A stretch of DNA of 64,000 bases from Lachnospiraceae bacterium (GTDB lineage: Bacteria > Bacillota > Clostridia > Lachnospirales > Lachnospiraceae): the NCBI GenBank assembly GCA_017427415.1, contig JAFRSU010000016.1, positions 1 through 64,000 of the forward strand, written 5' to 3'. A program made the position numbers and the translations under genes. Below the pieces are notes generated by a model. That model saw only the letters and a program-made list of their open reading frames with translations. It was not told where the DNA came from and made no database searches. This document shows, piece by piece, positions 15,946 to 25,546 of the stretch (the first letter of the stretch is position 1; each line of letters starts with the position of its first letter).

Positions 15946-16433
15946 TGATTTTTGTTACGGTAGGTTCTCAGAAGTTTCAGTTTAACAGACTGCTTGAGAA
16001 GATAGATGAATTGATAGAAAAGGGTATAATTACGGAAGAAGTATTCGCACAGACAGGCGCCAGTGATTATGTCCCCAAGAACTATTCATATGAGCCGTTT
16101 TTAGACAGGGAAGCTTTTGCCGGTAAGATATCCGAATGTGACAAGGTTATAACACATGGCGGGACCGGTGTCATCATCGGCTCGGTTAAAAAAGGGAAAA
16201 AGGTTCTGGCGATACCCAGATATGCAAAGTACGGAGAGCATGTAGATGATCATCAGCTGCAGCTCCTGCAGCAATTTGATGACCTGGGGATAATAATAGC
16301 TTGTTATGATCTTGAAAAGTTGGGAGATAAGTATAAAGAACTCTGTACTGCACAGCTTAATCCATATACTTCCAATACCAATGAACTTATCTATTCTATC
16401 GAAGACTTTATAAAGAGCAATATTAAGGAGTAA
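15945..16433 (+). CDS. Alg13/PssE-like glycosyltransferase subunit
   Basis: A 162-residue protein with the Alg13/EpsF pattern: MIFVTVGSQKFQFNRLLEKI at the N-terminus, and the donor-binding region ITHGGTGVIIGSVKKGKKVLAIPR and HVDDHQLQL. It is the catalytic C-terminal half of a split GT28 enzyme and needs the preceding Alg14-like protein. I use the ATG at 15945, which overlaps the upstream stop; an earlier start at 15888 lies in the upstream gene. Confidence 0.9.
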   Translation: MIFVTVGSQKFQFNRLLEKIDELIEKGIITEEVFAQTGASDYVPKNYSYEPFLDREAFAGKISECDKVITHGGTGVIIGSVKKGKKVLAIPRYAKYGEHVDDHQLQLLQQFDDLGIIIACYDLEKLGDKYKELCTAQLNPYTSNTNELIYSIEDFIKSNIKE

Positions 16434-16439
16434 AGTTTT

Positions 16440-17225
16440 ATGCCCGGTAAAGCTAGACGCGTCATCCGAAAATATTATGAGTATTTTACCACAAAGATAA
16501 AGCTGGTATTCAGCCAGAAGAAGTTTAAAAGCGGAGACGTTACGCTTAAATATATATTGAAAAAGAATCCTGATTCAAAGGATCTTGTGGTTGTTTTTTC
16601 ATCATGTACAAGGAGAGGCATAAAGGCAAGATACAATTATATGCGTACGTTGGCAAAAGTAAATGCCAATAAGCTTTTTATCCTGGATGATTTCGCGGCT
16701 GATCACAGAGGTTCGTATTACCTTGGGTATGATCAGACTTATTCCGAGGAAAAAGCTACGATCGATCTGATAAATTATATAAAAAAGAATTTGGGAACAG
16801 ATAAACTGATATGCTGCGGTTCAAGCAAGGGAGGATATTCTTCCATAAATTTCGGGTTGCAGTATGAAGACAGCTATATAATAGCAGGCGGTCCGCAGTA
16901 TTACCTCGGACAATACCTGGTCGCTTCACAGAATATCGAATGTCTGGAGCATATAGTCGGGAATGTAACCGATGAAAAAGTAAAAAAGCTTGATATAAGG
17001 TTAAAAGAACGTATCGAAGGTAAGAAATGCGGCAATAAACAGAAGATATATATGCATTTTTCGGATAAAGAACATACTTATACGGAGCACATAAAAGATT
17101 TGCTGGGGTGCTTTAATGAAAACGGGTACAACGTGGAATGCGATATAGCAGATTACACAAATCATTCAGATATCAGTTATTATTTTCCTGATTATCTGAT
17201 AAACACATTAAAACAGATACTGTAG
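16440..17225 (+). CDS. Putative alpha/beta-hydrolase-fold accessory protein
   Basis: A 261-residue soluble protein. GSSKGGYSS (about 127-135) looks like a nucleophile elbow with Ser at its centre, preceded by a strand (DKLICC), and later HFSDKEH and YTNHSDIS could supply the acid and His of a triad. Such proteins occur in exopolysaccharide and accessory-secretion clusters (Asp2-like) and may deacylate or otherwise edit the polymer. It lies six bases after the Alg13-like gene. The fold assignment is moderate and the substrate unknown; a degenerate non-catalytic role is possible. Confidence 0.55.
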   Translation: MPGKARRVIRKYYEYFTTKIKLVFSQKKFKSGDVTLKYILKKNPDSKDLVVVFSSCTRRGIKARYNYMRTLAKVNANKLFILDDFAADHRGSYYLGYDQTYSEEKATIDLINYIKKNLGTDKLICCGSSKGGYSSINFGLQYEDSYIIAGGPQYYLGQYLVASQNIECLEHIVGNVTDEKVKKLDIRLKERIEGKKCGNKQKIYMHFSDKEHTYTEHIKDLLGCFNENGYNVECDIADYTNHSDISYYFPDYLINTLKQIL

Positions 17226-17248
17226 AATTAATAAGGGAGGGAAAAGCT

Positions 17249-18640
17249 TTGGAAAACCAGGCAAAAGCAGTAACGGCTGAAGATATAAAAAAGCATTACG
17301 ATACCCTCCTTGACAGACCTGAGCTGCATGGATTAAAACTATTGCTTGGTATCAATATGTTTCTTTTGATCACTTTGATCGTTATGCCGCAGTATTTTGG
17401 TGTTCATATAGGGTATGATATAACCTGTTCCCGTTTTGCAAATATTCTTTTAACCTTGTATGCGATCCTGCAGTATAAAGTATTGAATCTGTTTATTAAA
17501 TGCTTTTTAAACGCTTCTGTTACCGTTCCTCTCATGCTATATCTCTTTGTAGCATTTTATACAATGGTATTACGAGCAAATATTAATGCATTTATGCTTG
17601 TTTTTTTGGAAATATTAACTTTATACATGCTTATTTTTGCTATAAGATATGTTATCGGAATTAGAAGGGCTTTAAAAATTATCATCGGATGTGCATATTT
17701 TTTAAGTGTATATGGTTTTGTTGAATTTATGGCCGGACATTCACTGATGCTTCAGTTTTTAAGTACAGTACCAAACGCAGTATCAAACTGTTACAGATCG
17801 GGTTTTTACAGGATTATGGGACCGTGCGGTCATCCGCTCGGTTACGGCTTACTACTGATCTTGCTGATCGCAATCGCTTGCTATGATTATGACAGAGAAG
17901 CTATTTATTTATATCGACGACCGGTACTTTTGTTTATGCTCTTGGGAAATGTTTTTCTGACCGGATCAAGGTCATCACAAGGAGTTGCACTTATCGAGGT
18001 GCTGGTAATCCTTATCATGAGCAGAGGTGTAAACAAGAGAAAAACAATTGCATATACACTTATAATTATCAGTGCCTTTTCCGCTTTTCTGGCAATGTCT
18101 TTTAAGACAAGGATAGGTAATTATCTGTTAATGCAGATCACTACATTGATCGATCATGTTCTTGGCACAGAAATATCCGTTAATTTTGGTGCGGATATCA
18201 CTACGTTAAGAAATAGTGAGGGGTATCGGGAATTCCTCCCTTTGATCTTTCAGTTGGATTGGTTAAATCCTCTGGTCGGAAGAGGAGTGCAAGGAACATT
18301 TGGTGCGGAGTTTCCTACTGAAGATGGTGGAATTGTATATATACATTCAATAGATAACTATTATGTTCTTCAGTACATAAAGTATGCTTATCCGGGATTG
18401 GTCAGTTATGTGATTTTTATCTTTACCGGTATTATTACAATGTTCAGGAAGCTGTTTTTAAATAAATCAGGCTTGACAAAGATTCTTTTAGTTGGTTTTG
18501 CATGTTATTTTATTAATCTTTGGTGGGTAGACTCTCTGCAAACGCTGAAATTTGTTTATATTTTTTTAGCATTGTTTTTTGCTGAGATGTTCTGGCAGAA
18601 GGATAAGAAAAAAGCTATAAACGAAATCAAATCCTGTTAA
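17249..18640 (+). CDS. Wzy-like O-antigen/exopolysaccharide polymerase
   Basis: A 463-residue protein with about 11 hydrophobic segments and a large soluble loop between 310 and 370, the topology of Wzy/O-antigen ligase proteins. A conserved-looking RIMGPCGHPLGYG and TGSRSSQG lie in the central part. It would polymerise repeat units on the outer face of the membrane. The start is TTG with AAGGGAGG eight bases upstream; no ATG nearby gives a better start. Confidence 0.85.
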   Translation: MENQAKAVTAEDIKKHYDTLLDRPELHGLKLLLGINMFLLITLIVMPQYFGVHIGYDITCSRFANILLTLYAILQYKVLNLFIKCFLNASVTVPLMLYLFVAFYTMVLRANINAFMLVFLEILTLYMLIFAIRYVIGIRRALKIIIGCAYFLSVYGFVEFMAGHSLMLQFLSTVPNAVSNCYRSGFYRIMGPCGHPLGYGLLLILLIAIACYDYDREAIYLYRRPVLLFMLLGNVFLTGSRSSQGVALIEVLVILIMSRGVNKRKTIAYTLIIISAFSAFLAMSFKTRIGNYLLMQITTLIDHVLGTEISVNFGADITTLRNSEGYREFLPLIFQLDWLNPLVGRGVQGTFGAEFPTEDGGIVYIHSIDNYYVLQYIKYAYPGLVSYVIFIFTGIITMFRKLFLNKSGLTKILLVGFACYFINLWWVDSLQTLKFVYIFLALFFAEMFWQKDKKKAINEIKSC

Positions 18641-18685
18641 GTATTAAAGATTACTGAAAAATCGGGTATTAGAGGGGCAAACAGT

Positions 18686-20803
18686 ATGTCGGAAATGATT
18701 TCAGTAGTGACATCTATATATAATGTGGAAGCATACTTAAATAAGTTTATTGAAAGTATGTTAAAACAAACTTATCAGAACTTTGAACTGATACTTGTAG
18801 ATGACGGCTCTCCGGACAATTGTCCTGCCATATGTGATGAATGGGGAAAAAAGGATACAAGAATCCGGGTTTTTCATAAAAAGAACGGCGGTATTTCGTC
18901 CGGCAGAAATTGTGGCATAGAGCATGCAAAAGGAAAATATATAACATTCCCCGATCCGGATGATTGGATTGAACCTAATTACCTTGAAAATTTGATTTCC
19001 GTTACGGTAAATAATAATGCAGAAGTAGGAATATGCGGACATTATTATGGAGAAGCGGTGGGGGATGCGGAAGCCAGTGCGGTAGTAATGGATACTGATG
19101 AAGCTTTGAAACGGCTCATGTTGCCACATTCATTTTGTGGCTATATGTGGAATAAGTTATACCGCACGGATATAATAAATAAATACAATTTGCGTAATGA
19201 TGTGGAACTGGGGATGATTCAGGATCTGCATTTCAATATAAGGTATTTTCAGTTGTGTAAAAGAATAGCCTATGATCCTGAACCTGTATACCATTATGTG
19301 ATAAACCAGACCGGAGTAACATCACATGATACTCCTCTTACACCTCGTAAGATAAGCGGATTATTAACATATAAGAAAATAGCGGAACTCCTACATGATA
19401 AATATCCGGACTTGGAAGCAATCGCATATAGTTCCCTATGTAATATGTGTCTTCAAGATATGATGGTTTATTACCGGACAGGCATGAAATCAAAGGAGAT
19501 TCTTGATCTGGTACGCAAAGACTTCTTACAATACAGAAAGTATTTCTATAAGAGTAGGGAGTATACTACCAGGGAGAAGAGATGCTCAAAATTTGCAGTC
19601 ATACATCCGAAAGTATATTATTATGCAAGAAGGATATATTTGCGTTTTTTTGGAAAAAAGGAAACCAAAAAAAAAATTCTGATATGCAATGACCTTTTAA
19701 GAGGCGGAGGAACCGAAACGCTGTTACAGCTTTTTACGGCTGCATTCATAAAAAAAGGGCATGATGTTACTATTATGACCAGAAAGAATACAAATGGTGA
19801 TAACAAGGCAGCCATGCAAGAGTTTTTCCCCAACGGAGTTCGTTATATACAAGACAGATATCCTACGAATAAGTATAAGTGGTGTATTCCGTTAACGTTT
19901 CTGAACTTTTTGATCAGAAAAATATACCGGATGGTAATAGTTTTAAGAATTACATTAAAAAACTATGATTATGCCATAGCAATAAAAGATGGTTATATAA
20001 CGAAGGATGTTGCAGCTCTGAAAGCCAAACACAAAATAGCATGGATCCAGAGTGACTACAGGATTTTTCATCAGAATAAGGATTATATACAGGTTTTCTC
20101 GAATATAGAGAAAGAACGGGAATGCTTAAAAAGCTTTGATAAGATAGTATGCGTGTCCGAAACTGCAAGAGAAAGCGTTATAGAGACTGTAGGAGATACC
20201 GGTAATCTCTGTGTAAGGTATAACCCTATCGATGTAAAGAAGATATTGTCGTTATCAAAAGAAAGATGTGAATTTACCAGAAACCAAACCGGGAAATTAA
20301 TCATATCCGTTGGCGGATTGTATCCGAATAAGAATTATCTGACCTTGCTAAAAGCTTGCAGTCTTTTTCGTGATAAAACAGAATTTGAACTTTGGATAAT
20401 AGGTGATGGACCGGAAAAAGACAAAATAAAGGATTTTATTAAGAAAAATAACCTGACGAATGTAAAAATGTTGGGTATGCAAAAAAATCCTTACCCGATG
20501 ATCAGGCAGGCTGATTTATATGTAAGCGCTTCAATCACCGAATCATACGGGTTGGCGGTACAAGAGTCGTTGATATTGGGAGTTCCGGTTGTTGCTGTAA
20601 AGAATCCGGGGATAATAGAGTCTTTAGATACGAGATTCGGAGTATTAACAGACAATTCGGCAGAAGATATCGCATGTGCGGTTTTGAATTTGTTTGAGGA
20701 TGACGAGATTCTTGAAAAATATCGGGAAACCATAAAGGAGAAGTACCCGATCAACAGTCTGTACAAGGACAGAATCGAAAAGATCTGCGGCTTATTAGAT
20801 TAA
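18686..20803 (+). CDS. Fused GT2-GT4 glycosyltransferase
   Basis: A 705-residue two-enzyme fusion. Residues about 1-315 are a GT2 domain (ISVVTSIYNVEAYL, LILVDDGSPDN, NGGISSGRNCG, FPDPDDWIE, WNKLYRTD). Residues about 330-705 are a GT4 domain starting KILICNDLLRGGGTETLLQL, with IISVGGLYPNKNY and the sugar-nucleotide-binding ITESYGLAVQESLILGVPVVAV near 620-640. The junction is Arg/Lys-rich. The fusion could add two consecutive sugars. AGAGGGG precedes the ATG. The GT2 half has FPDPDD where LDSDD is usual, still keeping an acidic pair. Confidence 0.9.
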   Translation: MSEMISVVTSIYNVEAYLNKFIESMLKQTYQNFELILVDDGSPDNCPAICDEWGKKDTRIRVFHKKNGGISSGRNCGIEHAKGKYITFPDPDDWIEPNYLENLISVTVNNNAEVGICGHYYGEAVGDAEASAVVMDTDEALKRLMLPHSFCGYMWNKLYRTDIINKYNLRNDVELGMIQDLHFNIRYFQLCKRIAYDPEPVYHYVINQTGVTSHDTPLTPRKISGLLTYKKIAELLHDKYPDLEAIAYSSLCNMCLQDMMVYYRTGMKSKEILDLVRKDFLQYRKYFYKSREYTTREKRCSKFAVIHPKVYYYARRIYLRFFGKKETKKKILICNDLLRGGGTETLLQLFTAAFIKKGHDVTIMTRKNTNGDNKAAMQEFFPNGVRYIQDRYPTNKYKWCIPLTFLNFLIRKIYRMVIVLRITLKNYDYAIAIKDGYITKDVAALKAKHKIAWIQSDYRIFHQNKDYIQVFSNIEKERECLKSFDKIVCVSETARESVIETVGDTGNLCVRYNPIDVKKILSLSKERCEFTRNQTGKLIISVGGLYPNKNYLTLLKACSLFRDKTEFELWIIGDGPEKDKIKDFIKKNNLTNVKMLGMQKNPYPMIRQADLYVSASITESYGLAVQESLILGVPVVAVKNPGIIESLDTRFGVLTDNSAEDIACAVLNLFEDDEILEKYRETIKEKYPINSLYKDRIEKICGLLD

Positions 20804-20832
20804 CAGTATTTAATTGTTGAGGTAAACAATAA

Positions 20833-21825
20833 ATGGAACAGGAAAGCTTAATATCGGTTATTATTCCGGTCTATAATGTAAAACAATATATGGATCACTG
20901 TATGGATACTGTATTAAACCAGACATACGGTAACCTTGAGATTTTCCTGATTGACGACGGGTCAACTGATGATAGTGGAAAACTTTGTGATAAATATGCG
21001 GAAAAGGATTCCAGAATAAGGGTGATCCATAAAAAAAACGGAGGTTTATCAAGTGCAAGAAATGCGGCTTTAGACGTTGTCACAGGAGACTATATCTGTT
21101 TTGTTGACAGCGATGATTATATTTCTCCAGACATGTTTGAGAAATTGTTATCGGCGGCAAAGAATAATGATTGTGAAGTTGCGATATGCGGGCAATTTAC
21201 AGAACGTGACGGACAGATATCAATAGATGAGCCAAAGGTTGAACAGTTACTGATATTTGACAGTGACAAGGCAATAGAGAAACTGATTGAAGATAAGATA
21301 ATAAATAATTATGTATGGGATAAGATTTATAAGAAATACCTGTTTGACGGTGTAAGATTTCCGGACGGGAGAAATTATGAAGATATAGCGATTATGCATG
21401 AGATTTTCTATAAGGCAAAGAAAATATGCAGGATTCCGGAGTGCTTATATTATTATCAAAGAAGAACAGGAAGTATTTCAGATCATTCCAAAGAAGAAAG
21501 AAAGTGGTACCGAAATTGTTTAGACATGCTTACAAGTAAAATTGACAGATATCAGTTTTTACATAATAAGAACAAGACGGATTTGGAACAAAAGAGCCTG
21601 AGCAGTTTAATACCGACGGTTTATGAGGTGATAAGGCTTGCATATATTTTTTCCGACAAGGAACAGTATCGTAAGTATATGGGGTTCTTAAAGGAACACA
21701 AAAAAATGATAAAAGAGAATCCGTATGTAACAGGAAAAGATAAAAAGCTTCTGTTTTTCTATAGTAATAAAGGTGCATATTCTTTATACAGTTTATCGAA
21801 AAAAGCGGTTAAACCAGGTAAATAA
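20833..21825 (+). CDS. GT2 glycosyltransferase
   Basis: A 330-residue family 2 transferase with ISVIIPVYNVKQYM, IFLIDDGSTDDSG, NGGLSSARNAAL and FVDSDDYI (metal site near 93-96), then WDKIYKK and YEDIAIMHEIF in the second half. It closes the run of polysaccharide assembly genes; the next genes belong to the RiPP set. Sugar specificity is unknown. Confidence 0.9.
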   Translation: MEQESLISVIIPVYNVKQYMDHCMDTVLNQTYGNLEIFLIDDGSTDDSGKLCDKYAEKDSRIRVIHKKNGGLSSARNAALDVVTGDYICFVDSDDYISPDMFEKLLSAAKNNDCEVAICGQFTERDGQISIDEPKVEQLLIFDSDKAIEKLIEDKIINNYVWDKIYKKYLFDGVRFPDGRNYEDIAIMHEIFYKAKKICRIPECLYYYQRRTGSISDHSKEERKWYRNCLDMLTSKIDRYQFLHNKNKTDLEQKSLSSLIPTVYEVIRLAYIFSDKEQYRKYMGFLKEHKKMIKENPYVTGKDKKLLFFYSNKGAYSLYSLSKKAVKPGK

Positions 21826-21863
21826 TAAAACTGAAATACATAAAAATAATGGTGGGGTTTTAT

Positions 21864-23033
21864 ATGACTATACAGGATTATTTGGCTGAACTTGTTCTGG
21901 CTCAATTAAATGGTAGGAAGCCGGAAAATATACCTGATAATATAGGGGTGGATGAAATAATAGATATAGCCGGGCGAAATCATATGATTTATCCTCTTTT
22001 GGGGGCATTGATCAAGACGGATAATTTCCCTGAGGATAAGCTTAATGAACTGCGTTATAAAATACAACACAGTGTTTTAGTAACGCTCGCACAGGTCACG
22101 GAATTGAACCGGTTGGTAGATGCTTTTGAAAATGCCGGAATAAAAAACCAGCCCATGAAGGGATCGTGCATGAAGTTTATGTATCCCTCTCCTGAATTGA
22201 GAGAGATGAGCGATATCGACATCCTTATCGCAGGAGATCAGATGGATGCGGCCGGAAAAATAATGTTGGATCTGGGTTATAAACTTACTCAGTCTATCAA
22301 ACATCATGATATTTATACGAAACAGCCGTTTTTGGTAGTTGAAGTACATCGTGCCATGTATGACAAGACGGTTGACGGAAATCAGTACGACTACTTCAAG
22401 AGCTTTGAAAAGGCAGTTTTGCGTGATGAAAAAAAATACACATATGATTTTAAAAGGGAAGATTTTTATGTGTATATGATCGCACATATGGCAAAGCATT
22501 TTTATGCTATGGGATGCGGTATACGTAATCTTGTGGATGTATATATTTATCTTGAAAAGTATGGAAAGAAATTGGAGCGTTCTTATCTAAACAATGAGCT
22601 TAAAAAATGCGGTATATATGATTTTGCAGTTAACATGGAGAAGCTGGCATATATATGGCTCGGAGGAAAACAAGGTGACCAGTTTTATAATGATCTGTTC
22701 CAATATATGGTAGACTGTGGAATATACGGCAAGGATGAGAACGGTATATGGCATAAGTATGCAGAAGAAAAACATGAAGGAAAGACAGTAACTAGGGGTA
22801 AGCTTAAAAGATGGTATTATTTCCCGCCTCTTTTCTACATGTCAGAATACTATCCCTGGTTGGAAAAATTTCCGTTCTTACTACCGGTAGCATGGTGCAT
22901 CCGTGCATTTAGAGGTATATTTATGAAGAAGGGAACACAAAAAAGGGAAATGTTGAATGTTATAGACGGGGATAAGGCAAAAACTTATCAGTATATCTAT
23001 AAACGTATGAAACTGAAATTTAAACACAAATAA
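21864..23033 (+). CDS. Nucleotidyltransferase-like protein (PF14907 type)
   Basis: A 389-residue protein. The signature region runs from about 93: NQPMKGSCMKFMYPSP followed by REMSDIDILI, the Asp-x-Asp site of the nucleotidyltransferase fold as seen in the PF14907 family. Members of that family are frequent companions of paeninodin-type lasso clusters, where their role is not settled. It is followed after 14 bases by the leader-protease gene, which supports a role in peptide maturation and not in polysaccharide synthesis. Start at ATG 21864 preceded by GGTGGGG; the ATG five codons earlier is poorly placed. Confidence 0.75.
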   Translation: MTIQDYLAELVLAQLNGRKPENIPDNIGVDEIIDIAGRNHMIYPLLGALIKTDNFPEDKLNELRYKIQHSVLVTLAQVTELNRLVDAFENAGIKNQPMKGSCMKFMYPSPELREMSDIDILIAGDQMDAAGKIMLDLGYKLTQSIKHHDIYTKQPFLVVEVHRAMYDKTVDGNQYDYFKSFEKAVLRDEKKYTYDFKREDFYVYMIAHMAKHFYAMGCGIRNLVDVYIYLEKYGKKLERSYLNNELKKCGIYDFAVNMEKLAYIWLGGKQGDQFYNDLFQYMVDCGIYGKDENGIWHKYAEEKHEGKTVTRGKLKRWYYFPPLFYMSEYYPWLEKFPFLLPVAWCIRAFRGIFMKKGTQKREMLNVIDGDKAKTYQYIYKRMKLKFKHK

Positions 23034-23047
23034 GGGATTTACAGAAA

Positions 23048-23536
23048 ATGGCTAATGAATCAGAAAATACCGAACCTAAAAAAGGCTTTTGGCATAATTG
23101 CATAATAGCAAGAGGATTCAGATTTATAAAGTATAATAAAGCTAAGAAACTTACAGCACGTGCGATATTTCTTTCAGCATACTACAGATTGTGCATATTG
23201 CTGGTAAAACCAAAGAAACTCCATAAAAGATGGGGAATTGAAGGTGAAGAGACCGGAGAGGATGATGTAATGCCCTGGCAGTACAGATATTCTTATTGGG
23301 TTTCTTATGCGGTAGATAAGGTTTGTTCACGTACAGTTTGGGAGAGTAAGTGCTTGGTACGTGCGCTTACAGCTCAACATTTATTAAAAAAGAAGGGAAT
23401 TTCTTCTACCATGTACCTTGGGTGTAAAATGGAGGAAGGAAAGATGGTAGCCCATGCCTGGCTTCGTGTTGGTAAGATGTACGTTACCGGGGGCAATGGT
23501 GAAGGTTATTCTATAGTTGATCGATTTAGGAACTGA
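23048..23536 (+). CDS. Lasso leader protease, transglutaminase-like (B2 type)
   Basis: A 162-residue protein of the Transglut_core3 family that removes the leader peptide in lasso pathways. Cys102 in SKCLVRALTAQHLLKK and His136 in VAHAWLRVG match the Cys and His of the catalytic triad. The usual Asp a dozen or so residues further on is not obvious here: the segment reads YVTGGNGEG, so Asn150 or Asp158 might serve. It is the only B2 protein visible, so it would have to process all precursors unless another lies outside the window. It is the last gene of the plus-strand run and ends at a strong bidirectional terminator. Confidence 0.85.
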   Translation: MANESENTEPKKGFWHNCIIARGFRFIKYNKAKKLTARAIFLSAYYRLCILLVKPKKLHKRWGIEGEETGEDDVMPWQYRYSYWVSYAVDKVCSRTVWESKCLVRALTAQHLLKKKGISSTMYLGCKMEEGKMVAHAWLRVGKMYVTGGNGEGYSIVDRFRN

Positions 23537-23580
23537 AAAACACTTATACCGGAATCTGTATACGGTATAAGTGTTTTTTA
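23536..23580. terminator. Bidirectional terminator between B2 and cyclase 2
   Basis: A perfect 16-bp stem (23536-23551 with 23563-23578) whose arms begin and end in five A or T, so it works for both converging transcripts. The left arm starts on the last base of the B2 stop codon. Confidence 0.93.
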
Positions 23581-23591
23581 TATTTGTTGGT

Positions 23592-25535
23592 TTATTTTTT
23601 GGGGGTATGGTCTCTTAAAAAACCTCCAAGTGAAGCAAGAAGAGACATTTGGATACTCTGTAATTTATCAAGAGTGTGAGTTTCCGCGGCTTTTTTTATA
23701 TCCGCGATGATAGGTTCTATTTTATTACAATCCAGATACTCCCTTAATAATGGTTCGTCTAAGTTACGATAAATCTGATCTTTATATTTATCAAAATCTC
23801 TATTAATACGATAAATAAAATCTCTGGCCTGTGCTCCAAATCCCTTATGCATGTCTGTTATGGCTTCAGGCATAAGGTCTTTTAGATAATCTCTGCAAAG
23901 GCGTCTCTCTATCCCGTTATGAACAAAGCACTCTAAAGGGAGACTTAAGCAAAATTCGACCATTTCTACTGTCAGAGAAGGATCAAGCTGGATAAAATGA
24001 TATAGGAGCCCCATATGAGTGTAATGGAACCCTTTTTGGATAAACTGGTCCGGACAGAATAAAAATCTGTTTTTCTGCCGTTCGGAAAGCCAATAATGAC
24101 TGCCGAAAATCCGTCTGTTATCCAAGGCGGGATGAGTTAGTTTATATTTTTTTTCGTCTTCTTCTCTTAACAGATAGTGATCTTCTTCCGGTTTCTTGAT
24201 GTTGTTAAGGTAGACATCCTTTATCCAACGTTTAACAAATTTAATCCTGGAGTTTTTATAAAGCTTACAGGAATAAGACAATTCTTTGTAGGCTCTTAAA
24301 AAATGAAGTCTTCTTATGTTTAGTGACAGGTATTCTGTCAGATACCCATATGAGATTGTGGCATTGCCGTTTTCACCGGACAGGATGACAGAACAATTAT
24401 CTTTGTTTGCAGCTTTAATCATATTAATGATATTAACGTTGTTTACTGAAGCTTTAACAGGCATATCATAGATATTTTGGAAATAATCAATATCGGAGAT
24501 ACAGCTGTTATCATTGCCCTGAATGTAATGTGGTATCAGATTACCATGGAACTCTTTTTGCAATTCTACCAAAGGAGATTCATCTGTCATTATGATCGGG
24601 TTTTTATCTTCATTTACAAAACCGGTACAGGGAACGGAGGTATAACTGAAAAGTTTTTTTCCCTGTGCTTTTAGAAGAGGAGCGGCAAATGATGCTACAG
24701 ATGATGAGTCTAGACCGCTGCTCAACATTATACCGGTTTCTTTATTTGATCTTAACATCTGACTTGTAAGTTCTTTGAAAAGCTTTCGAAAAGCTTCCTT
24801 ATACTCGTCGTCAGAGTTAAGTTTCAGTTTTTTAATCTTTTTAGTAGGATCCCAGTATCTTTCACGTTTTTCTTTTCCGGTATTTAGATCTATAGTAACA
24901 TGTATGGCTGAATCTAACTGGAAAACATCTTCATAAGGGGTTATTGATTCCTTAAAAAAGTTTAATGGCGTAAGTTCACAAAAAGCAGTGGCAATAAACT
25001 CGCGGTTTATCTTAATGTTATCACCTAAACATGCAAGTACAGGTTTAAAAGTGGTAGAAAAACAGACATAGTCCGGATTGTTATTATATACAGTATATTG
25101 TCTGGAAAAATGATCTGAGAAAAGGTGCAGAGAAGCGTTCTTTTCTTCATATATTGCAAACGCAAAACAACCGCGGATTTTTGTTACGAATGAATAACCC
25201 CATTTTTTATAAGCGGAAAAGGCTATTTGGGAGTCTCCGGCATTTTTTAAAGAATTGTCATTTAATTCCCGGATAAGACTGTCCCTGTTGTATAAGAAAC
25301 AGTCCGAACAAAAAATGGTCTGAGAATCAGTATCTCTAATTGGAGAAACATCAAATTCAGCTTCTTTGGTATAGTATTGGTGTCCGCTTGCGAAAAAACC
25401 GTCATTGCACGAGATAGTATTCATTCTGTCAAAAGAAAAAACGGACATTGAATCCCCCATTTTATTAAATAGGTTTTCAAGGTTATCTTGAGTGGTGTTT
25501 TTTGTTTTTCTTATAATTCCCCATATTGCAGCCAT
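23592..25535 (-). CDS. Asparagine-synthetase-like lasso cyclase 2
   Basis: A 647-residue AsnB homologue and paralogue of cyclase 1. It starts MAAIWGII, so the glutaminase Cys2 is again absent. The ATP loop is LSSGLDSSS (271-279) and a later SGENGNATISYG takes the place of the second Gly-rich site, more divergent than in cyclase 1. It probably closes the ring of precursors 4 and 5, whose genes are divergent from it across a short promoter region. AAAGGA precedes the ATG by seven bases. Kinase 2 lies 11 bases upstream in the same operon. Confidence 0.83.
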   Translation of the reverse strand: MAAIWGIIRKTKNTTQDNLENLFNKMGDSMSVFSFDRMNTISCNDGFFASGHQYYTKEAEFDVSPIRDTDSQTIFCSDCFLYNRDSLIRELNDNSLKNAGDSQIAFSAYKKWGYSFVTKIRGCFAFAIYEEKNASLHLFSDHFSRQYTVYNNNPDYVCFSTTFKPVLACLGDNIKINREFIATAFCELTPLNFFKESITPYEDVFQLDSAIHVTIDLNTGKEKRERYWDPTKKIKKLKLNSDDEYKEAFRKLFKELTSQMLRSNKETGIMLSSGLDSSSVASFAAPLLKAQGKKLFSYTSVPCTGFVNEDKNPIIMTDESPLVELQKEFHGNLIPHYIQGNDNSCISDIDYFQNIYDMPVKASVNNVNIINMIKAANKDNCSVILSGENGNATISYGYLTEYLSLNIRRLHFLRAYKELSYSCKLYKNSRIKFVKRWIKDVYLNNIKKPEEDHYLLREEDEKKYKLTHPALDNRRIFGSHYWLSERQKNRFLFCPDQFIQKGFHYTHMGLLYHFIQLDPSLTVEMVEFCLSLPLECFVHNGIERRLCRDYLKDLMPEAITDMHKGFGAQARDFIYRINRDFDKYKDQIYRNLDEPLLREYLDCNKIEPIIADIKKAAETHTLDKLQSIQMSLLASLGGFLRDHTPKK

Positions 25536-25546
25536 GATAAAATCCT

